Shown here one piece after another: positions 1 through 11,189 of a stretch of 64,000 nt of DNA (the stretch's first letter is position 1; every line of letters begins with the position of its first letter). The notes below the pieces were generated by a model. The model saw only the letters and a program-made list of their open reading frames with translations, did no database searches and was not told where the DNA came from. The stretch is from positions 712,196 to 776,195 of the forward strand of contig JAJJXM010000023.1 in assembly GCA_024516155.1 (NCBI GenBank), written 5' to 3'. Source of the DNA: Pyronema omphalodes. Taxonomy: Eukaryota > Ascomycota > Pezizomycetes > Pezizales > Pyronemataceae. A program made the translations under genes and the position numbers.

Positions 1-277
1 CTTTCTTGCCGGTTTCTGTCCCGATGGTCGTCAAGCCTGTAAAGAGGGAGCCCATCCCAAATGGACAGCACCGAATATGCTGCCGATGCCAACGGTTAAA
101 AGACCTCGGGAAGAGGGAGAATGGGGACAGGGAGGATTTCAGGCGCAGGGACAGGGACAAGGACAAGGGAATAATGGCTTTGGGCAAAGTGGGCAGCAGG
201 GTGGGTTTGCGATGCAGGGCGGGATGATGGGTCAACCACCAAGGAAACGCTTCTGGGGAAGGGGAAGGGATAGATAG
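1..277 (+). CDS. YTH1: C-terminal part of mRNA 3'-end-processing zinc-finger protein Yth1 (CPSF30 homologue), cut by the left edge
   Basis: The frame is open from base 2 to the stop at 275-277; the start lies outside the window. The first residues read FLAGFCPDGRQACKEGAHPKW, the pattern of the last CCCH zinc finger of fungal Yth1/CPSF30. The C-terminal tail is low-complexity, rich in Gly and Gln with GQGQ repeats, and ends in a basic KRFWGRGRDR segment. In the family this subunit of the cleavage and polyadenylation factor binds pre-mRNA near the poly(A) site in the nucleus. The finger shows C-x6-C-x4-H spacing, slightly off the canonical C-x5-C-x3-H, and the first Cys is outside the window. 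Another CCCH RNA-binding protein is the main alternative. Confidence 0.7.
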   Translation, partial: FLAGFCPDGRQACKEGAHPKWTAPNMLPMPTVKRPREEGEWGQGGFQAQGQGQGQGNNGFGQSGQQGGFAMQGGMMGQPPRKRFWGRGRDR

Positions 278-500
278 GAGGATGCCGAAACTGGGGTTTA
301 TAGGTCTGAATATAAGAATGTGAGGGACTAAGTATAATAAGCTGTTGTCTTGTGCATATAGGCTTGCACCGCGGGATTGGGAATGATTATCCTGATGGAA
401 TTTTTTCGTATTTAACCTGGACTGGAAATTAAAATTTTATTCTTCGTTTTTGTTTTTGTATTGAATCTTGAGTATGCGAGTAATGTTTTTTATGAATCTA

Positions 501-506
501 AATAAA
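501..506 (+). promoter_or_regulatory. Poly(A)-signal-like AATAAA downstream of YTH1
   Basis: AATAAA lies about 225 bases after the YTH1 stop in A+T-rich sequence. It would give a 3' UTR of ordinary fungal length. Fungal poly(A) signals are degenerate, so this is suggestive only. Confidence 0.35.
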
Positions 507-1289
507 TTGTCGAATTCCATTAATTCCTAGCTTTTTCAAAGTCATCTAAGGCGATAAGACAAACCCTGAACCCACCCTAATTTTTGTACGCGATTTTTTC
601 TCTGCTTGAAAACTTAACAAGAGCCTTCTCCTGATGCAGGCCATTATGGCAAAGCGTTTTTAGTGATGTTGGTAATCAATCAGTAAAGGTTGTGTATTCA
701 CCATGCAGTATCACGACGGCATCTTCTTTCATCAGAGCTAACATTTTCCAAGTCCAGCTGTCAAAATCCGTAAACTTCGAAGACGTAAAACGCAGCAACT
801 GTGCTGGACAGGGGTTTACACTCTATCATAGTAATAGAGCTTGTCACTGGCGTTGATGGTAGCTTCGTTGATATATCGATGGTTGCTGCAGTTCGTCAGC
901 AGTTTAACTCAAGTTATAATCTGTCAAGTCTCTTTTATACGGACATCATTTTCAGATTCATCGTCCTGATGTAAGGTTGCTGAAGAAAGAACCATGCTAT
1001 CTTCTACCTCAGTGTCCCGTGTCCTGCTGTCATGAGGCAAGAGGATTGTATGGAGAGTTGGAGAGTAAGTTTAGATCACGGCTCATGCTATTGAAATGAC
1101 CCGATATGGTGGGCGAACCGTATTAACATGAACTGAATGAATCTACGGCTGCTGCAAGGCTCACACTGTGTCTTTGTTTCCATCTTACAACGAGCTAATG
1201 TGAGTATAAATGGGATAGGATAGTGATTATATCCCCCCCCCCCCCCCCCCTCCCCGAACCGAACCTTTCGATGAGTGTCAGAATCAATT
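507..1289. other. Intergenic stretch with no recognisable gene
   Basis: No reading frame with recognisable protein features was found on either strand. The only obvious structure is an 18-base C run at 1233-1250. Confidence 0.5.
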
Positions 1290-1680
1290 ACTCCCTAAGA
1301 CTAAACATACCATGATATTTTCTTCACACGCGACAGCCAGGGACTATCTGTGCCAGTACCATTTGCTAGTATAGGAATTCGATACCAGGCACTAGAAGGT
1401 ATCCAATGTCGTTTAAGCGTTTAATGTTTTGCATGGTCTTGCACCAGATTTCAGTTCTATTAAAAGCTATCTTTGAGATATGAGATCCCTCATGAACCAC
1501 TCCGTTAGAGGCTTCGAGATATAGAATTGCCGCCACTTTTTGTGGAATACGTCACTATGATGTATTCGATACAGGACTTCTGTATAAGGATGCACACGAG
1601 ACGAGATGTCTCGAGACTTTTCGAGACTTGTATATTCTATACTATATAGGGCAAAAATATGCCAAATCAAGTTAGATATG
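1290..1680 (-). pseudogene. Decayed minus-strand coding segment, paralogous to 11190-11560
   Basis: The minus strand reads YRIHHSDVFHKKWRQF around 1500-1570. The matching part of the 11.2-11.5 kb locus reads YEMHRRDRFHREWQSF in another frame. Flanking DNA also matches, for example TATCATTTGCTGAT at 11247 against TACCATTTGCTAGT at 1355. Both copies carry stops and frame changes, so they look like relics of one gene family I do not recognise. The similarity was read by eye. Confidence 0.35.
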
Positions 1681-1999
1681 TATTTTTCCTTACTACGCTA
1701 ATCACTCTTCTAGCTAAATCTGTTACCAAGTGTAAGAATCGATTTCTTAGTAAACCTTCTTCGGCAGTACGTATTGCTCATCAAGAGCTAGAATGGACTA
1801 CTGGAGTCTGAGGATTAGGCGGTATTCGAGGAGAAAGAGCATAAGTATTGGGGCAGGTACTGTACTGCAGAATTGTTGCTTCACTTGTAGTTTTATGAAA
1901 TATTTTTTCTCGCCTAAAGTCTCGAGCGTCTCGCCGAGACTTACGAGACTGAAATCCCACGAGACAAGACGTCACTATCATGTAATTTTAAACAGTAAC

Positions 2000-2200
2000 A
2001 AAACAAATTGAAAACGATGAAAAAAAAATGTAAACAGGGATAAAAGAAATTGTAAACTATGACAAACGATATTGTAAATGACGTGTAAAAAGAAATTGTA
2101 AACAGGAATAAAAGGAGTTGTAAATGGATCAGAAATGGAATGTAAACGAGGACAAAACAGATTGTAGGAGATGCCAAATAAAATTGTAAACAAGGAATAA
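2000..2200. repeat. Degenerate minisatellite of about 27 bp
   Basis: The motif (A)TTGTAAAC/T recurs roughly every 27 bases with A/G-rich spacers. Because the period is a multiple of three, long but meaningless hydrophobic frames run through it on the minus strand. Confidence 0.55.
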
Positions 2201-2813
2201 ATCTAGATTAAGATTTCGTGGGAAAATTAGTGAATTCATGCAAGATTCATGCATCAGCTTTATAACGATTCCATGTACCATAGGGACATGGCGCGTACTT
2301 GACATACAAGAATAAGCTTGGCTCGTCATGTCGTATCACCCGTAAATACTGAATGGATTGGGAGTACTACAGCGGGAATGAGAACAAAAGGAAGAAGTAC
2401 TCAGGATTAAATAATAGCGGTTGAAGGATGATAGAAACTTTGATGAAGATATGTACGTACCAGATAAGACCAATCACCACGTGAATGAAAAAAATCCCTA
2501 TTCACACCCCCATCGAACCTCAGAACACTGTCCTTGTCTGCACCGCCCCTCAATGAAGTATGATACAACATAAACCGCTGGAGCAAGCTAGCCCAAGCAA
2601 TTACTTGGAGTCACAACAGCAAGTAAGTTACCTCTTTACACTGAGCCCAGATCCGTGCCAATAGGCCATTTCAACAGCACCAACATCCGCCCATACGTTC
2701 TACATCCACTCCAGGTTCAGACGGTCCCACTACAAGGTTCTCAGCTCAAACTCGCCACTGCTGCGATTCCTACCGAGTAAGTAATAGTTGCACGACTTCT
2801 ACCGTCCCTTACT

Positions 2814-3748
2814 CAGAGTTCAGCACGGTCCGTCCAGGACGGCGGACCGGACGGGACCACACTGGTCGTCCGGTCCCGTCCATGACTTCGGACGGACGGC
2901 CACTAGGTGGTCCGGTCCCGTCCACAAACTCAAAAAGACCGGACGGGACGGCGGATGACGGCAGGACCGTGGGTTTCAGGTGAGCTAGTTTTTAGGGGGT
3001 GGTTTGGTTCAAGTTTGCCAGATACTATGGGCCGCAGCAGCGACGTTTTCAGCACTGTAGTAGATAAACCCTTCATGCTGGACTTCAGTAAAACTTTTAC
3101 ACCCCACTGCAGGTGCACGCTCTACCCAGCAATAGTTTCACTGCCTATGGTATCATCTTTGTTTCCTAATAAAGTACGATCCCGCTATAAATGTTTCCTG
3201 TATCCTTCACACTCCATCTTCTACCTTTCCACCTTCTACATGCAAGAATTTTCCACTTCTTTCATTGCCGTGTAAGTTGAACATCAACAGCCATCACTCA
3301 ATTCCCAGAGGAGCAGAAATATGCCAATACTTTTATCGCCGTCCTCTGTACCTGTTCCGACCAGGAGCAGATCACCCTGCCTGTCCTCTCAAGAGTTGTG
3401 TTCATTCGAGAAGGATGGGGAAGGACGCATTTTAGTGGCGGGAGAAGGAGCATTCTTATGCATCAGTATGGTTTTTTTTGTTTGTAAGCAATTCCATATA
3501 GGTGAATTAGATTTGTGCAATGCATCAGAATTATCTAAGGAAAACACGATGAGCCGTAGTAAAAAACTGCGGATTACGAGTGACCGTCAGTGACGCTAGT
3601 CGTAGTCACCCACGGTCACCCGCGGTCCGTCCCGTCCATGGTGCCTTCAGGACGGCTGGTCCTGGTCCTACTACAGGACGGGACCGCGAGTGGCGGTCCG
3701 GTCCCGTCCATAGCCAGGACGGGACCGGACGGACCGTGCCGAACTCTG
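2814..3748. mobile_element. Non-autonomous hAT-type element A (935 bp)
   Basis: The ends are inverted repeats of about 22 bp with one mismatch, starting CAGAGTTCAGCACGG on the left and CAGAGTTCGGCACGG on the right read inward. CAGAG termini suit hAT transposons. The left flank is CCCTTACT (2806-2813). The right flank has GCCTTACT (3751-3758) after two extra bases, so the 8-bp target duplication is imperfect. The unoccupied site is visible in cyclin copies 2 and 3 (CCCTTACTAT at 13563 and 25444). Subterminal regions are packed with GGACCGGAC/GTCCGGTCC palindromes, like hAT transposase-binding arrays. No transposase is encoded. Confidence 0.75.
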
Positions 3749-4115
3749 CGGCCTTACTGTTTTCAATCCGTGGCTTACAGTACTTCCCAGATGTGTTGAA
3801 TTGCATACAAATATCCGACTGTGAAAGTACATCCTACGGTCCGTTCTATGCTTATATCTCTCACTATTGTCACAACCCTCAGCATGGAGTTGGCCACAAT
3901 ATTAACAACTATACCTCGTCTTAATGCACAGCCAGCCCTCTCTTGCATCGTGGACCAAGAGCTAACACCACTACCGTCCCCTTTTTCACACGACATCTCC
4001 GCGTACCCATAATTTCATCGAGGGTCCTCGACAAAGTCAACCACAAGGTGATAGGAGTGAAGCCGTAAATCTGTTTGCGGACTCAAGGTCTCTGAGTAGG
4101 ACACAGCATCTAAGG

Positions 4116-5619
4116 CAGAGCTCCCCACGGTCCGTCCGGTCCAGTCCTGGCTACGGACCGGACTGGACCACATATCACGGTCCGGTCCGGTGCTTGGACT
4201 GGGACTGGCAGTCATTTTTACACAGTGGACTGGACCGCCTGTGGGTGACCGTAGGTGACCACAAGGTCACACAAAATCACTCGCAGGTGACCATGGGTGA
4301 CCGTGGGTGACTGCAGTTTTAGTTTTTGAGCGCGCAGAAATTTCAACAGTGATTCTTATTAGGGCGTTTCACGCTACGTTTATCGGGGCCCATTATAGCG
4401 CGCTTCGGGAAACTTTTTAAGAAAAATCTGTCGCCATAAACAATGTCAGCGTGAAACCCCCCCGGAATCTTAATTGAAAGAAATCGCATTCTCGCTGTTT
4501 TTCTTAGGCCGCAACATCGCGTCCCCTCGCACCACGACCCAGGAAAAACATTTTCACCACACACTTGGCGATGCCACGCGCGCAAAAAAAAACCCACAGA
4601 ACAACTTTTTGACGAATATTACAGCAAAAAAATGTTTCGTAATCATAGCTGGGCATGCATAGAGGCCAACTTTTATATTTTATACTTCTTTTTATAATCT
4701 TTTTGAATTTTCATATTTTTATTCTTTTCGCTATGAGAGACAGTGGAAGAGCGATGCTAACCCGTATCGTGCTTAGTGCTCCGTGTAGTGTTAAATGAGC
4801 CGTAATAGATAGTCCGAGATTATCTTAAAATGCCATAAGGAGCTCCGGAGCTCCTTTTGCAAAAAGGCTTTTAAGACGATAAATGCCGCGCCTAGATCGC
4901 CTATTGAACTAGTGATTAAGCTTAATCCAATCGTTAAACAATCCATAATTGAAGCGTGAAACGGCCTATTATATCTTTCTCTACAAGAATTGATCACTAC
5001 GATTTCAGAGCGGACCTAAGTAATCCCAATGAATTGCCAAAGGTTTCATGATTACTTTTGCTAATGTTTCCCCATTTTCCCAAATTTCCTGTAAAGAACA
5101 GGAAAATTGTAAACAATTGAGGTTCATTGGTGTCGTAAACAAAAAAGAAACAGATGCGGTGGATGGGAAATGACAATTATTGGCAGGCTTAGATGGGAAA
5201 AGCTTCACTGCGATGGGAAAGGGGGGGGCGGGGGGTGGTCACGGCACGATTTATTTGGAAGACTCTTTACATATGGAGTACCAAGAGAATCATCAGGACT
5301 ACCCAGTGGTGGAGGCAAACACGCGTCGAGATAAAAATTTTGCACCGGAGGATTCTAGCTCCACCTTTGTTGACCGGCAAGCGGCCTCTCTGGTGGCCAG
5401 CTCGCTATTAGCGGCGGTTGCTACTCCCGACCCACTAGTGCTTAGGGATAAGCGAGAAACCCGCGGTCCTGCAGTCACCTGCAGTCCGGTCCAGTCTTTT
5501 TGTTTTCGAAACCTGGACCGGACTACATGGTTGCAGTCCTCGAAAAAATTGGACTGGACTGGACTACACCATGTAGTCCGGTCCAGTCCGCAGTCCTGGA
5601 CGGACCGTGGGGAGCTCTG
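4116..5619. mobile_element. Non-autonomous hAT-type element B (1504 bp) with perfect 8-bp target duplication
   Basis: Perfect inverted repeats of 22 bp begin CAGAGCTCCCCACGG at both ends. They are flanked by identical ATCTAAGG duplications at 4108-4115 and 5620-5627. CAGAG ends plus an 8-bp duplication are hallmarks of the hAT superfamily. Dense GGTCCAGTCC-type repeats lie inside both ends, and GTGACC repeats near 4240-4315 are shared with element A. No transposase frame is present. A Tc1-like element is nested at 4362-4966. Confidence 0.85.
4362..4966. mobile_element. Small Tc1/mariner-like element (605 bp) nested in hAT element B
   Basis: The left end reads GGGCGTTTCACGCTACG. The right end read inward is GGCCGTTTCACGCTTC. 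The element is flanked on both sides by TA (4360-4361 and 4967-4968). TA duplications fit Tc1/mariner-type elements. A third GCGTGAAAC copy sits internally near 4448. No transposase is visible, so it would be a MITE. Confidence 0.6.
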
Positions 5620-6639
5620 ATCTAAGGACCCCTCGACCAAATATGGAAAATCCTCCTGATGTGTTTGAAGGGTTAAATTCATCCGGTCAAATGGAAACTG
5701 TATCGCCAACGTCGGGATCATAAGGAAATGCTGCATCGGTTCCGTCAGTTTCCCCAGGTGAACAAAGACTACAAAATAATACGGAAAATGAAAATTTTAT
5801 ATTAGGCCACTAACAGAGTAATGAGGAGTTACCGTCACAACCAAATCAAATGTATTCAAGTTCAGAGTCTGATAAGGCAATGATGTTTTTAAAGGATATT
5901 ACTCTGTCGAAGGGGTCTATGGTGGAGTTTGCTGCACAGATGAATTCTTCTCTTAATAGCCCCATGTAATCCAAACGATTTTCGACACCTGGAGAAAACA
6001 TTTGGGGCTATTAATAAATTCCTTGGTTGCATATTTGCTGATTCTTTTTTTTGTGTTTCCTGTAGATGACATGCCTATTGTTGTTCGAATCTGCTGAGGT
6101 GTTACAAGAAAACGCAGGGACAGTCGATATTCCGCACTTTCAGTCTTTCACCAACGGTAAATATCCAAACGCGCCCTTCCTAAACCCGACTTCCTAGGCT
6201 CGCATGGATAGCTATCTTACTACAGGCATCACGCGTTCATTCAATGTTGTTTTATTGGCGCTCTTGTTTGTCTATCGGCTTGGACGATTGAATCCTGCAG
6301 TACGAGGGCGACGGGGTAGTCAGTACAGAGTATTTACAGTTGCTTCGATGCTAATAAACAAGTGTATTCACCTCCGATTCTACTTTCATTACAAGTCGTA
6401 AAATGTTCCCTGATATTTCAAATTTGATCACTAGCTAACGTCTGAAAATATGACATAATGGATCTCGACGACGACACATATACAAACTATTCTGTGTAAA
6501 TAAGTTTTGATTGTTGTGGATGTGGTGGGATGTCTTCTGGTTTATCTTTTATTACTTTCGGATTTTTATTTTCTTTTCAAGAAGACTTGGTTTCCGATTT
6601 TTTAACAATTACAACATGATATCTGACATTTCACATAAT

Positions 6640-7312
6640 TCACAGCAGCGGCGTTTTGAGCACTGTAGTAGATGAACCCTTCATGCTGCGCTTGAGTGAT
6701 ACTTTTACATCCCACTGTAGGTGCACGCTCCACCCAGCAATACTTTGACTACCTATGGTAGCTTGGTATTATTTTTGTTTCTTAGTAAGGTACGATCCCG
6801 CTCTAATATTTCTTCTATCCCTTACACCCCATCTTCAACCTTTCCATCTTCTACCTGCAAGAATTTGCCAATTCTTTCATTGCCGTGTAAGTCGAACATC
6901 AACAGCTACTACTCAATTCCCAGCAGAGCAAGAATATGCCAATGTTCTTATCGCCGTTTTCTACACCTGTTCAAAGCAGGAGCAGAATACCCTGCCTGTC
7001 CTCTCAAGAGTCCTTTTAATCCGAGAAGGATGGGAAAGAATGAATTTTAGTGGCGAGAGAAGGAGCATTCCTATTTCATCAGTATAGTTTTTGTTTTTGC
7101 GAAAAATCCCATATAGCTGACATTAATGCATCAGAATCATCTCAGCAAAACATCATAAGCCGTAGTAAAAAACCGCCAGTTGCGAGTGATCGGCAATGAC
7201 GTTTGTCGTGGTCGCCTACGGTCACCCGCGGTCCGTCCCGCCCATCGTGCCTCCAGAACGACTGGTCCTAGTTCTACGGCAGGTCGGAACCGGACAGACC
7301 GTGTAGAACTAT
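6640..7312. mobile_element. Truncated hAT-type element C, related to element A
   Basis: About 670 bp match the internal and right part of element A, including the shared stretch CACTGTAGTAGAT at 6660 and 3053. The right end is a decayed terminal repeat, GGACAGACCGTGTAGAACT. No left terminal repeat is visible, so the copy is 5' truncated and old. Confidence 0.6.
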
Positions 7313-7924
7313 TATTTGGGCCGGTACAAGTGTGCTAACGTTGGAGGACCTTGTTTTCGAAATCTGGAGACAACCGGGTTGTTTTTTCTCGCAATTAATG
7401 TTTATTTGTTCATGTCACGTCTAAAATTTGCTTGTCGTGGAAGAATATTTCTCCTTCTTATATCTGCATTTTTGTTTTATTAGTGATTCATCATGTGCGG
7501 CAAAGGGGAGGGAAGGGGGTGATTTCATGTTCTGTTTCATTATACAATTGCCAGTCTCCATATACAGAGGAACAACTACAAAGACCAGGCATTGTGACTG
7601 GAGCTATTCGCACCTGCCTCCCGAAGTCCTTTATTTTTCCATTCCATTTTCCAAGCAATAATTTTTGAGACCTTCCGCGAATCTCTGTCATCCGCCGGGG
7701 TTCTTTATTTTCCTTCTCGGTATTACTATCGACCATCATCTACCTCCTACCGTTCCTCTCTATTCATCACAATAATCACATCAGAATAAAATATTTAACA
7801 TGACTGATTATCCAAAACTCTATGCACCCTATCTGTTTTCAGAACTCACTCGTTGTGCTCCTTATCAATGAAATCGCTATTTCGAGGGCAATGAGCTGAA
7901 GTAACGAGCGAAGAACCAATCGTG
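7313..7924. other. No recognisable gene
   Basis: Short frames occur on both strands but none has recognisable domains or splice structure. Confidence 0.45.
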
Positions 7925-8300
7925 CCTGGTCTAGCGCCATGCTTTGTCTATGGCCGGACTTTCCAGTGTCGACACGATCAAATGTGACTTGACGGTATTT
8001 CTTAGCATGTCTTGGCGCGCCAAGACTATCGACACATTTCCGACGCCCACTCCAAATACCTGTGATATTTCTAGCCCACTATTTCCAATCACAAAGTCTA
8101 CTTTCACAGCTCTCTCCGGAACTTATGTTAACTGGCGCGCTCGTGATCGTGGCATAGTGTTCCGCGTGTCATGGAATGATTCTTGTGCCACAGGGTGATA
8201 TGAACGGTTGACAGTACAGTGCAGGGTTACAGCGCGGCATGCCACAGGGTAGCTAGCCGAGCTAAAGCTGAACGACGGAATACATCCCACGAGCCTGCAA
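7925..8300. repeat. Dispersed repeat family R1, copy a (partial)
   Basis: This segment shares ATGTCTTGGCG..CAA-type and GTAGCTAGCCGAGCTAA-type stretches with 8850-9745 and 12030-12810. It is the shortest and most diverged of the three copies. Confidence 0.5.
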
Positions 8301-8849
8301 TCAGATGATCTGATAAACGACCCATACCGGAATTCATGGGCGTCATCAAACAGAATTCAAGTGGTGTTTCATCTCCGCGAACCTCACTGTACCTCAGCAA
8401 TGAAGGATTCTTGACAAATTATGATCTTCGGCGGTCGTGTTATTTGAATTCGCAGGATACCGGAGTAAGGTGTCTTCGGTGGATATACAGAGCCATGGCG
8501 CGCAGATCATGTTTATTCACTCGCCGTACGGCGAAATCTCATTCTCTCATTAGTCAAATGTGCAACGTGCCCTTATCCACTTCCACCACGTGTAGACAGC
8601 TTCTGATGCGTATCATTTCCGCCCATTTCCTCCAGTATGTGAGGCTATGTCGTCAGTTGGCTCAGATGAAGATTCTTATAGTTCTAAATCTTTGATCCCG
8701 TCGCTCCAATGGGATTTTCGCAGCTTTTCACAACAAAAATGCGTCTGTGGCCAAAGGATTGAAACACAAAGATCTTTTTCGAGTCAGAAGTGGGGATGTA
8801 CAAGAGGTATGGGTCAGGACATTCAGTTAATATGATACAAGGGGTTTTC
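8301..8849. other. No recognisable gene
   Basis: A 119-codon open frame occupies 8336-8695 on the + strand, but it has no recognisable domain or conserved neighbour. I see nothing else in this interval. Confidence 0.4.
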
Positions 8850-9745
8850 TCGGTTGCTTTATGGTGTACGTACGATGCCACCATCGCCACGCAACTACAC
8901 CGCCATACTCTGTCGATACACCCGATCAGAAATAATGAAAAAATATATCTTGAAATACAATAGCGACTCTTTCTGCCATTGAGATTTACCAGCTGTGGAA
9001 ACACGCATCAGTCAGCTTTCACAGTGCATGCAGCTGATGAAAGATTTTGTTCTATGTCTTGGCGTGCAATGACCTTCGACAGATTTCTGCTGCCGACACA
9101 AAGCATGGCTTCACATAATTTCACGCAGTCTTATTTTTTGAAAAGTCCACTTGAATGGTAAACTCGAAACCTTATAATTCGCTTGGTTGTGCTTGAGGAG
9201 TAGCGTTTGGTGTGTCCTGCGATGATTCTCGCCACAAGGGGGACCATCTCTGTGTCACCCACCATAGCACTGGTTTGCACGGTACAGGGCGCGCATACCA
9301 GCGCATCCTACCATACCCACTACACGGGCTAGCCGCTAGCCAAGCTTGCACAGGGTATATGTGACATCGTAGCATAGTATATAGCCGAGCTAAGCTGACC
9401 GCAACTCCGGAGTACATACCACGTACCGCAAATCAGAGAAACGGATATCTGAATTTGATGGTGTTATCAAACTGGATTTTGAGAGCCTAATATCTCCGCG
9501 AAACTCACAGCGCCTCGTGTTCGACGAATTTTCGCAGATCCGCTCCTTAGGCACTCTTTCTATGTCGCTTCCCGGCACGCCGCGGAAGAAACTGTGTTCC
9601 GTAATCTACGGGATTTGAAGAAGGGTCAAAAGTACGTACAATGCTTCGTCGAGGGATGAAATACAACTACTCTCGGAGATGCTTGCGTTTGCGCATCTTC
9701 AGTCGTGAGCCCACTGAGGGTTGCCCTAGTGTCACTCATTAGACG
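8850..9745. repeat. Dispersed repeat family R1, copy b
   Basis: It is colinear with 12030-12810. Shared landmarks are ACACGCATCAGTCAGCTT, ATGTCTTGGCGTGCAA, GGGGGACCA..TGTGTCACCCACC and GTGAGCCCAC.GAGGGTT. Between the copies there are many substitutions and short indels. No transposon ends were recognised, so this may be an old segmental duplication. Confidence 0.65.
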
Positions 9746-10502
9746 CAACAGATCACCCGATACTGGGTCGGTCAGAGCTGATGAAAGATCTTGCTCTCTT
9801 TCTCTCTTGCTCTGCCATTTGGCTACAGATAAAGGACAAGGGTCACTCATTTATCCATAAGTGAAAACTGTACCTCAGTCATTGGTGCGTGTATGCACTT
9901 TGGTTAAGAGAACACCATGGCTCTATGCAGCTTCAAGGGATTGGTGAAACCAACAGATGAGAGTAACAGTAACAGCAGTGAGGATTAGAATCTTTTGCGT
10001 TGATAAGTGGGATGCTTGGGGTTGAATGTATCCCATTGGCAAGATTCAGAGAAGACGAGCGACAGTGCTCCGTTCGTTCCTCCTCAAAGAAAATAATAGT
10101 CTCCCGTCGTAGACCAGAACTTCCTTCGCGTACATATATTTCGTGTCTGTATTATGCTGTCCGGTATCGTTCAGTGGTTATTCTCGTGGGGGCTGTAGAA
10201 TACGTGGTCGTGCTGGATGGTGGACGTCGTTCAAGGTGTGTTGGATAACAGTCGAAAAGGCGGTAGCCGGATCTGACCACAATGGTAATTGCGTTCATCA
10301 GACGTACGAGTTATGATATCACTGCGATTGCGACTTTGAGTCTGGTCTTTATTATTGCCAGGATCAAATATCATTTGAGTTTAAAAATAAATTTATTATT
10401 CATGATATACAGAACACATTGCCACACATGATTATAAAACATGATCTCATCATCCCCCCTCCCCCGCCCCCAACTCACCTTCATATGAACCATGACGGCC
10501 AT
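9746..10502. other. No recognisable gene; possible 3' UTR of the minus-strand frame at 10503
   Basis: The minus strand of 10385-10410 is A+T rich with AATAAATTT-like sequence, which could serve as a 3' end for the frame at 10503-10979. Nothing else was recognised. Confidence 0.35.
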
Positions 10503-10979
10503 CTACCAATAGCACTCGTTTGCCCAGATTCCTCCTGGCTCGTAGCCTGCAAGCGTGGTTACTCCGCCATCTTTCTCGTTCTTCAGGTCGTCTTGGTGAG
10601 AGCTGACGGGGAGATGTTGGCAATCGTTTGGTGCCTGTACCACTGGGGGTAAAGTAGGCACTGTGGCGGCTGTCGGTGGCGAAGAAGGTACCGTGTCTGT
10701 GGCAGCTGTGGGTGGTGAAGAAGGTACCATCGCGGCCAAGACAATATGGTACAAACGGGCGAGGAAAAACAAACCTTTCGTCCGTTGTTGTCTTGCGGAA
10801 TTATGCAGCTCTAGTATCTTACGGAGGAGGTCCTGGCTACGCTGCGGACCGGCACTGCAAGTGGGCCCAGATGTGGCATTAACAGAGGTTCGTTCCGGCA
10901 TTGGATATGATAGCGAGGTTATCGAAATATGGATGGCAAGGTTTTCGGTAGATATGTAAGATAAAGTGCGAGATTTCAT
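10503..10979 (-). CDS. Hypothetical protein, 158 codons, with a Pro/Ser/Thr repeat
   Basis: The frame is continuous and contains two near-identical VPSSPPTAAT repeats around residues 84-105, then a Pro-rich stretch. No known domain was recognised. The neighbouring minus-strand frames at 10994-11103 and 11305-11996 are broken, so this may be part of a decayed multi-exon gene. Whether it is expressed cannot be told from sequence. Confidence 0.25.
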   Translation of the reverse strand: MKSRTLSYISTENLAIHISITSLSYPMPERTSVNATSGPTCSAGPQRSQDLLRKILELHNSARQQRTKGLFFLARLYHIVLAAMVPSSPPTAATDTVPSSPPTAATVPTLPPVVQAPNDCQHLPVSSHQDDLKNEKDGGVTTLAGYEPGGIWANECYW

Positions 10980-11189
10980 GCGTTCTGCAGTATTTATAGA
11001 TAGCGGGCGGGGAATTTCGTGACTGCAGAATTTCTAGTTTCGAACAGTTGAGCGCTTTCCGTATGCCATCGTAACCGATTCCTGGTAACTCTTGCCTTCC
11101 CATATCGTGGAAAATAGCGTCCGGTATTTCGTTCCCGCTCGTTGGCTAACGGCCAGAGATACAGGTGTTGGTAACGTGTCAAGGCGATT

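Larger units (their letters stand above)
2340..6520 (+). pseudogene. Cyclin copy 1: CLG1-like cyclin pseudogene broken by two hAT-type elements
   Basis: Three blocks, 2340-2813, 3751-4115 and 5628-6520, are colinear with the two other cyclin loci (13200-22738 and 24990-28592). The first exon would start at 5643 with MENPPDVFEG and contains at least two in-frame stops. The second exon starts at 6066 after CCTGTAG. It has a TAG at 6195-6197 and then the cyclin-box segment LLALLFVYRLGRLNPAV. The third exon begins near 6460 with DLDDDTYTNYSV followed by a stop; its acceptor reads TG where copy 3 has AG. Elements at 2814-3748 and 4116-5619 interrupt the upstream part. CLG1-like cyclins pair with Pho85-type kinases; this copy cannot make one. 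Confidence 0.75.

Noticed and set aside
2814..5619. A single long transposon from 2814 to 5619
   Set aside because: The two inverted-repeat pairs differ, each pair has its own target duplication, and cyclin sequence (3751-4115) lies between them.
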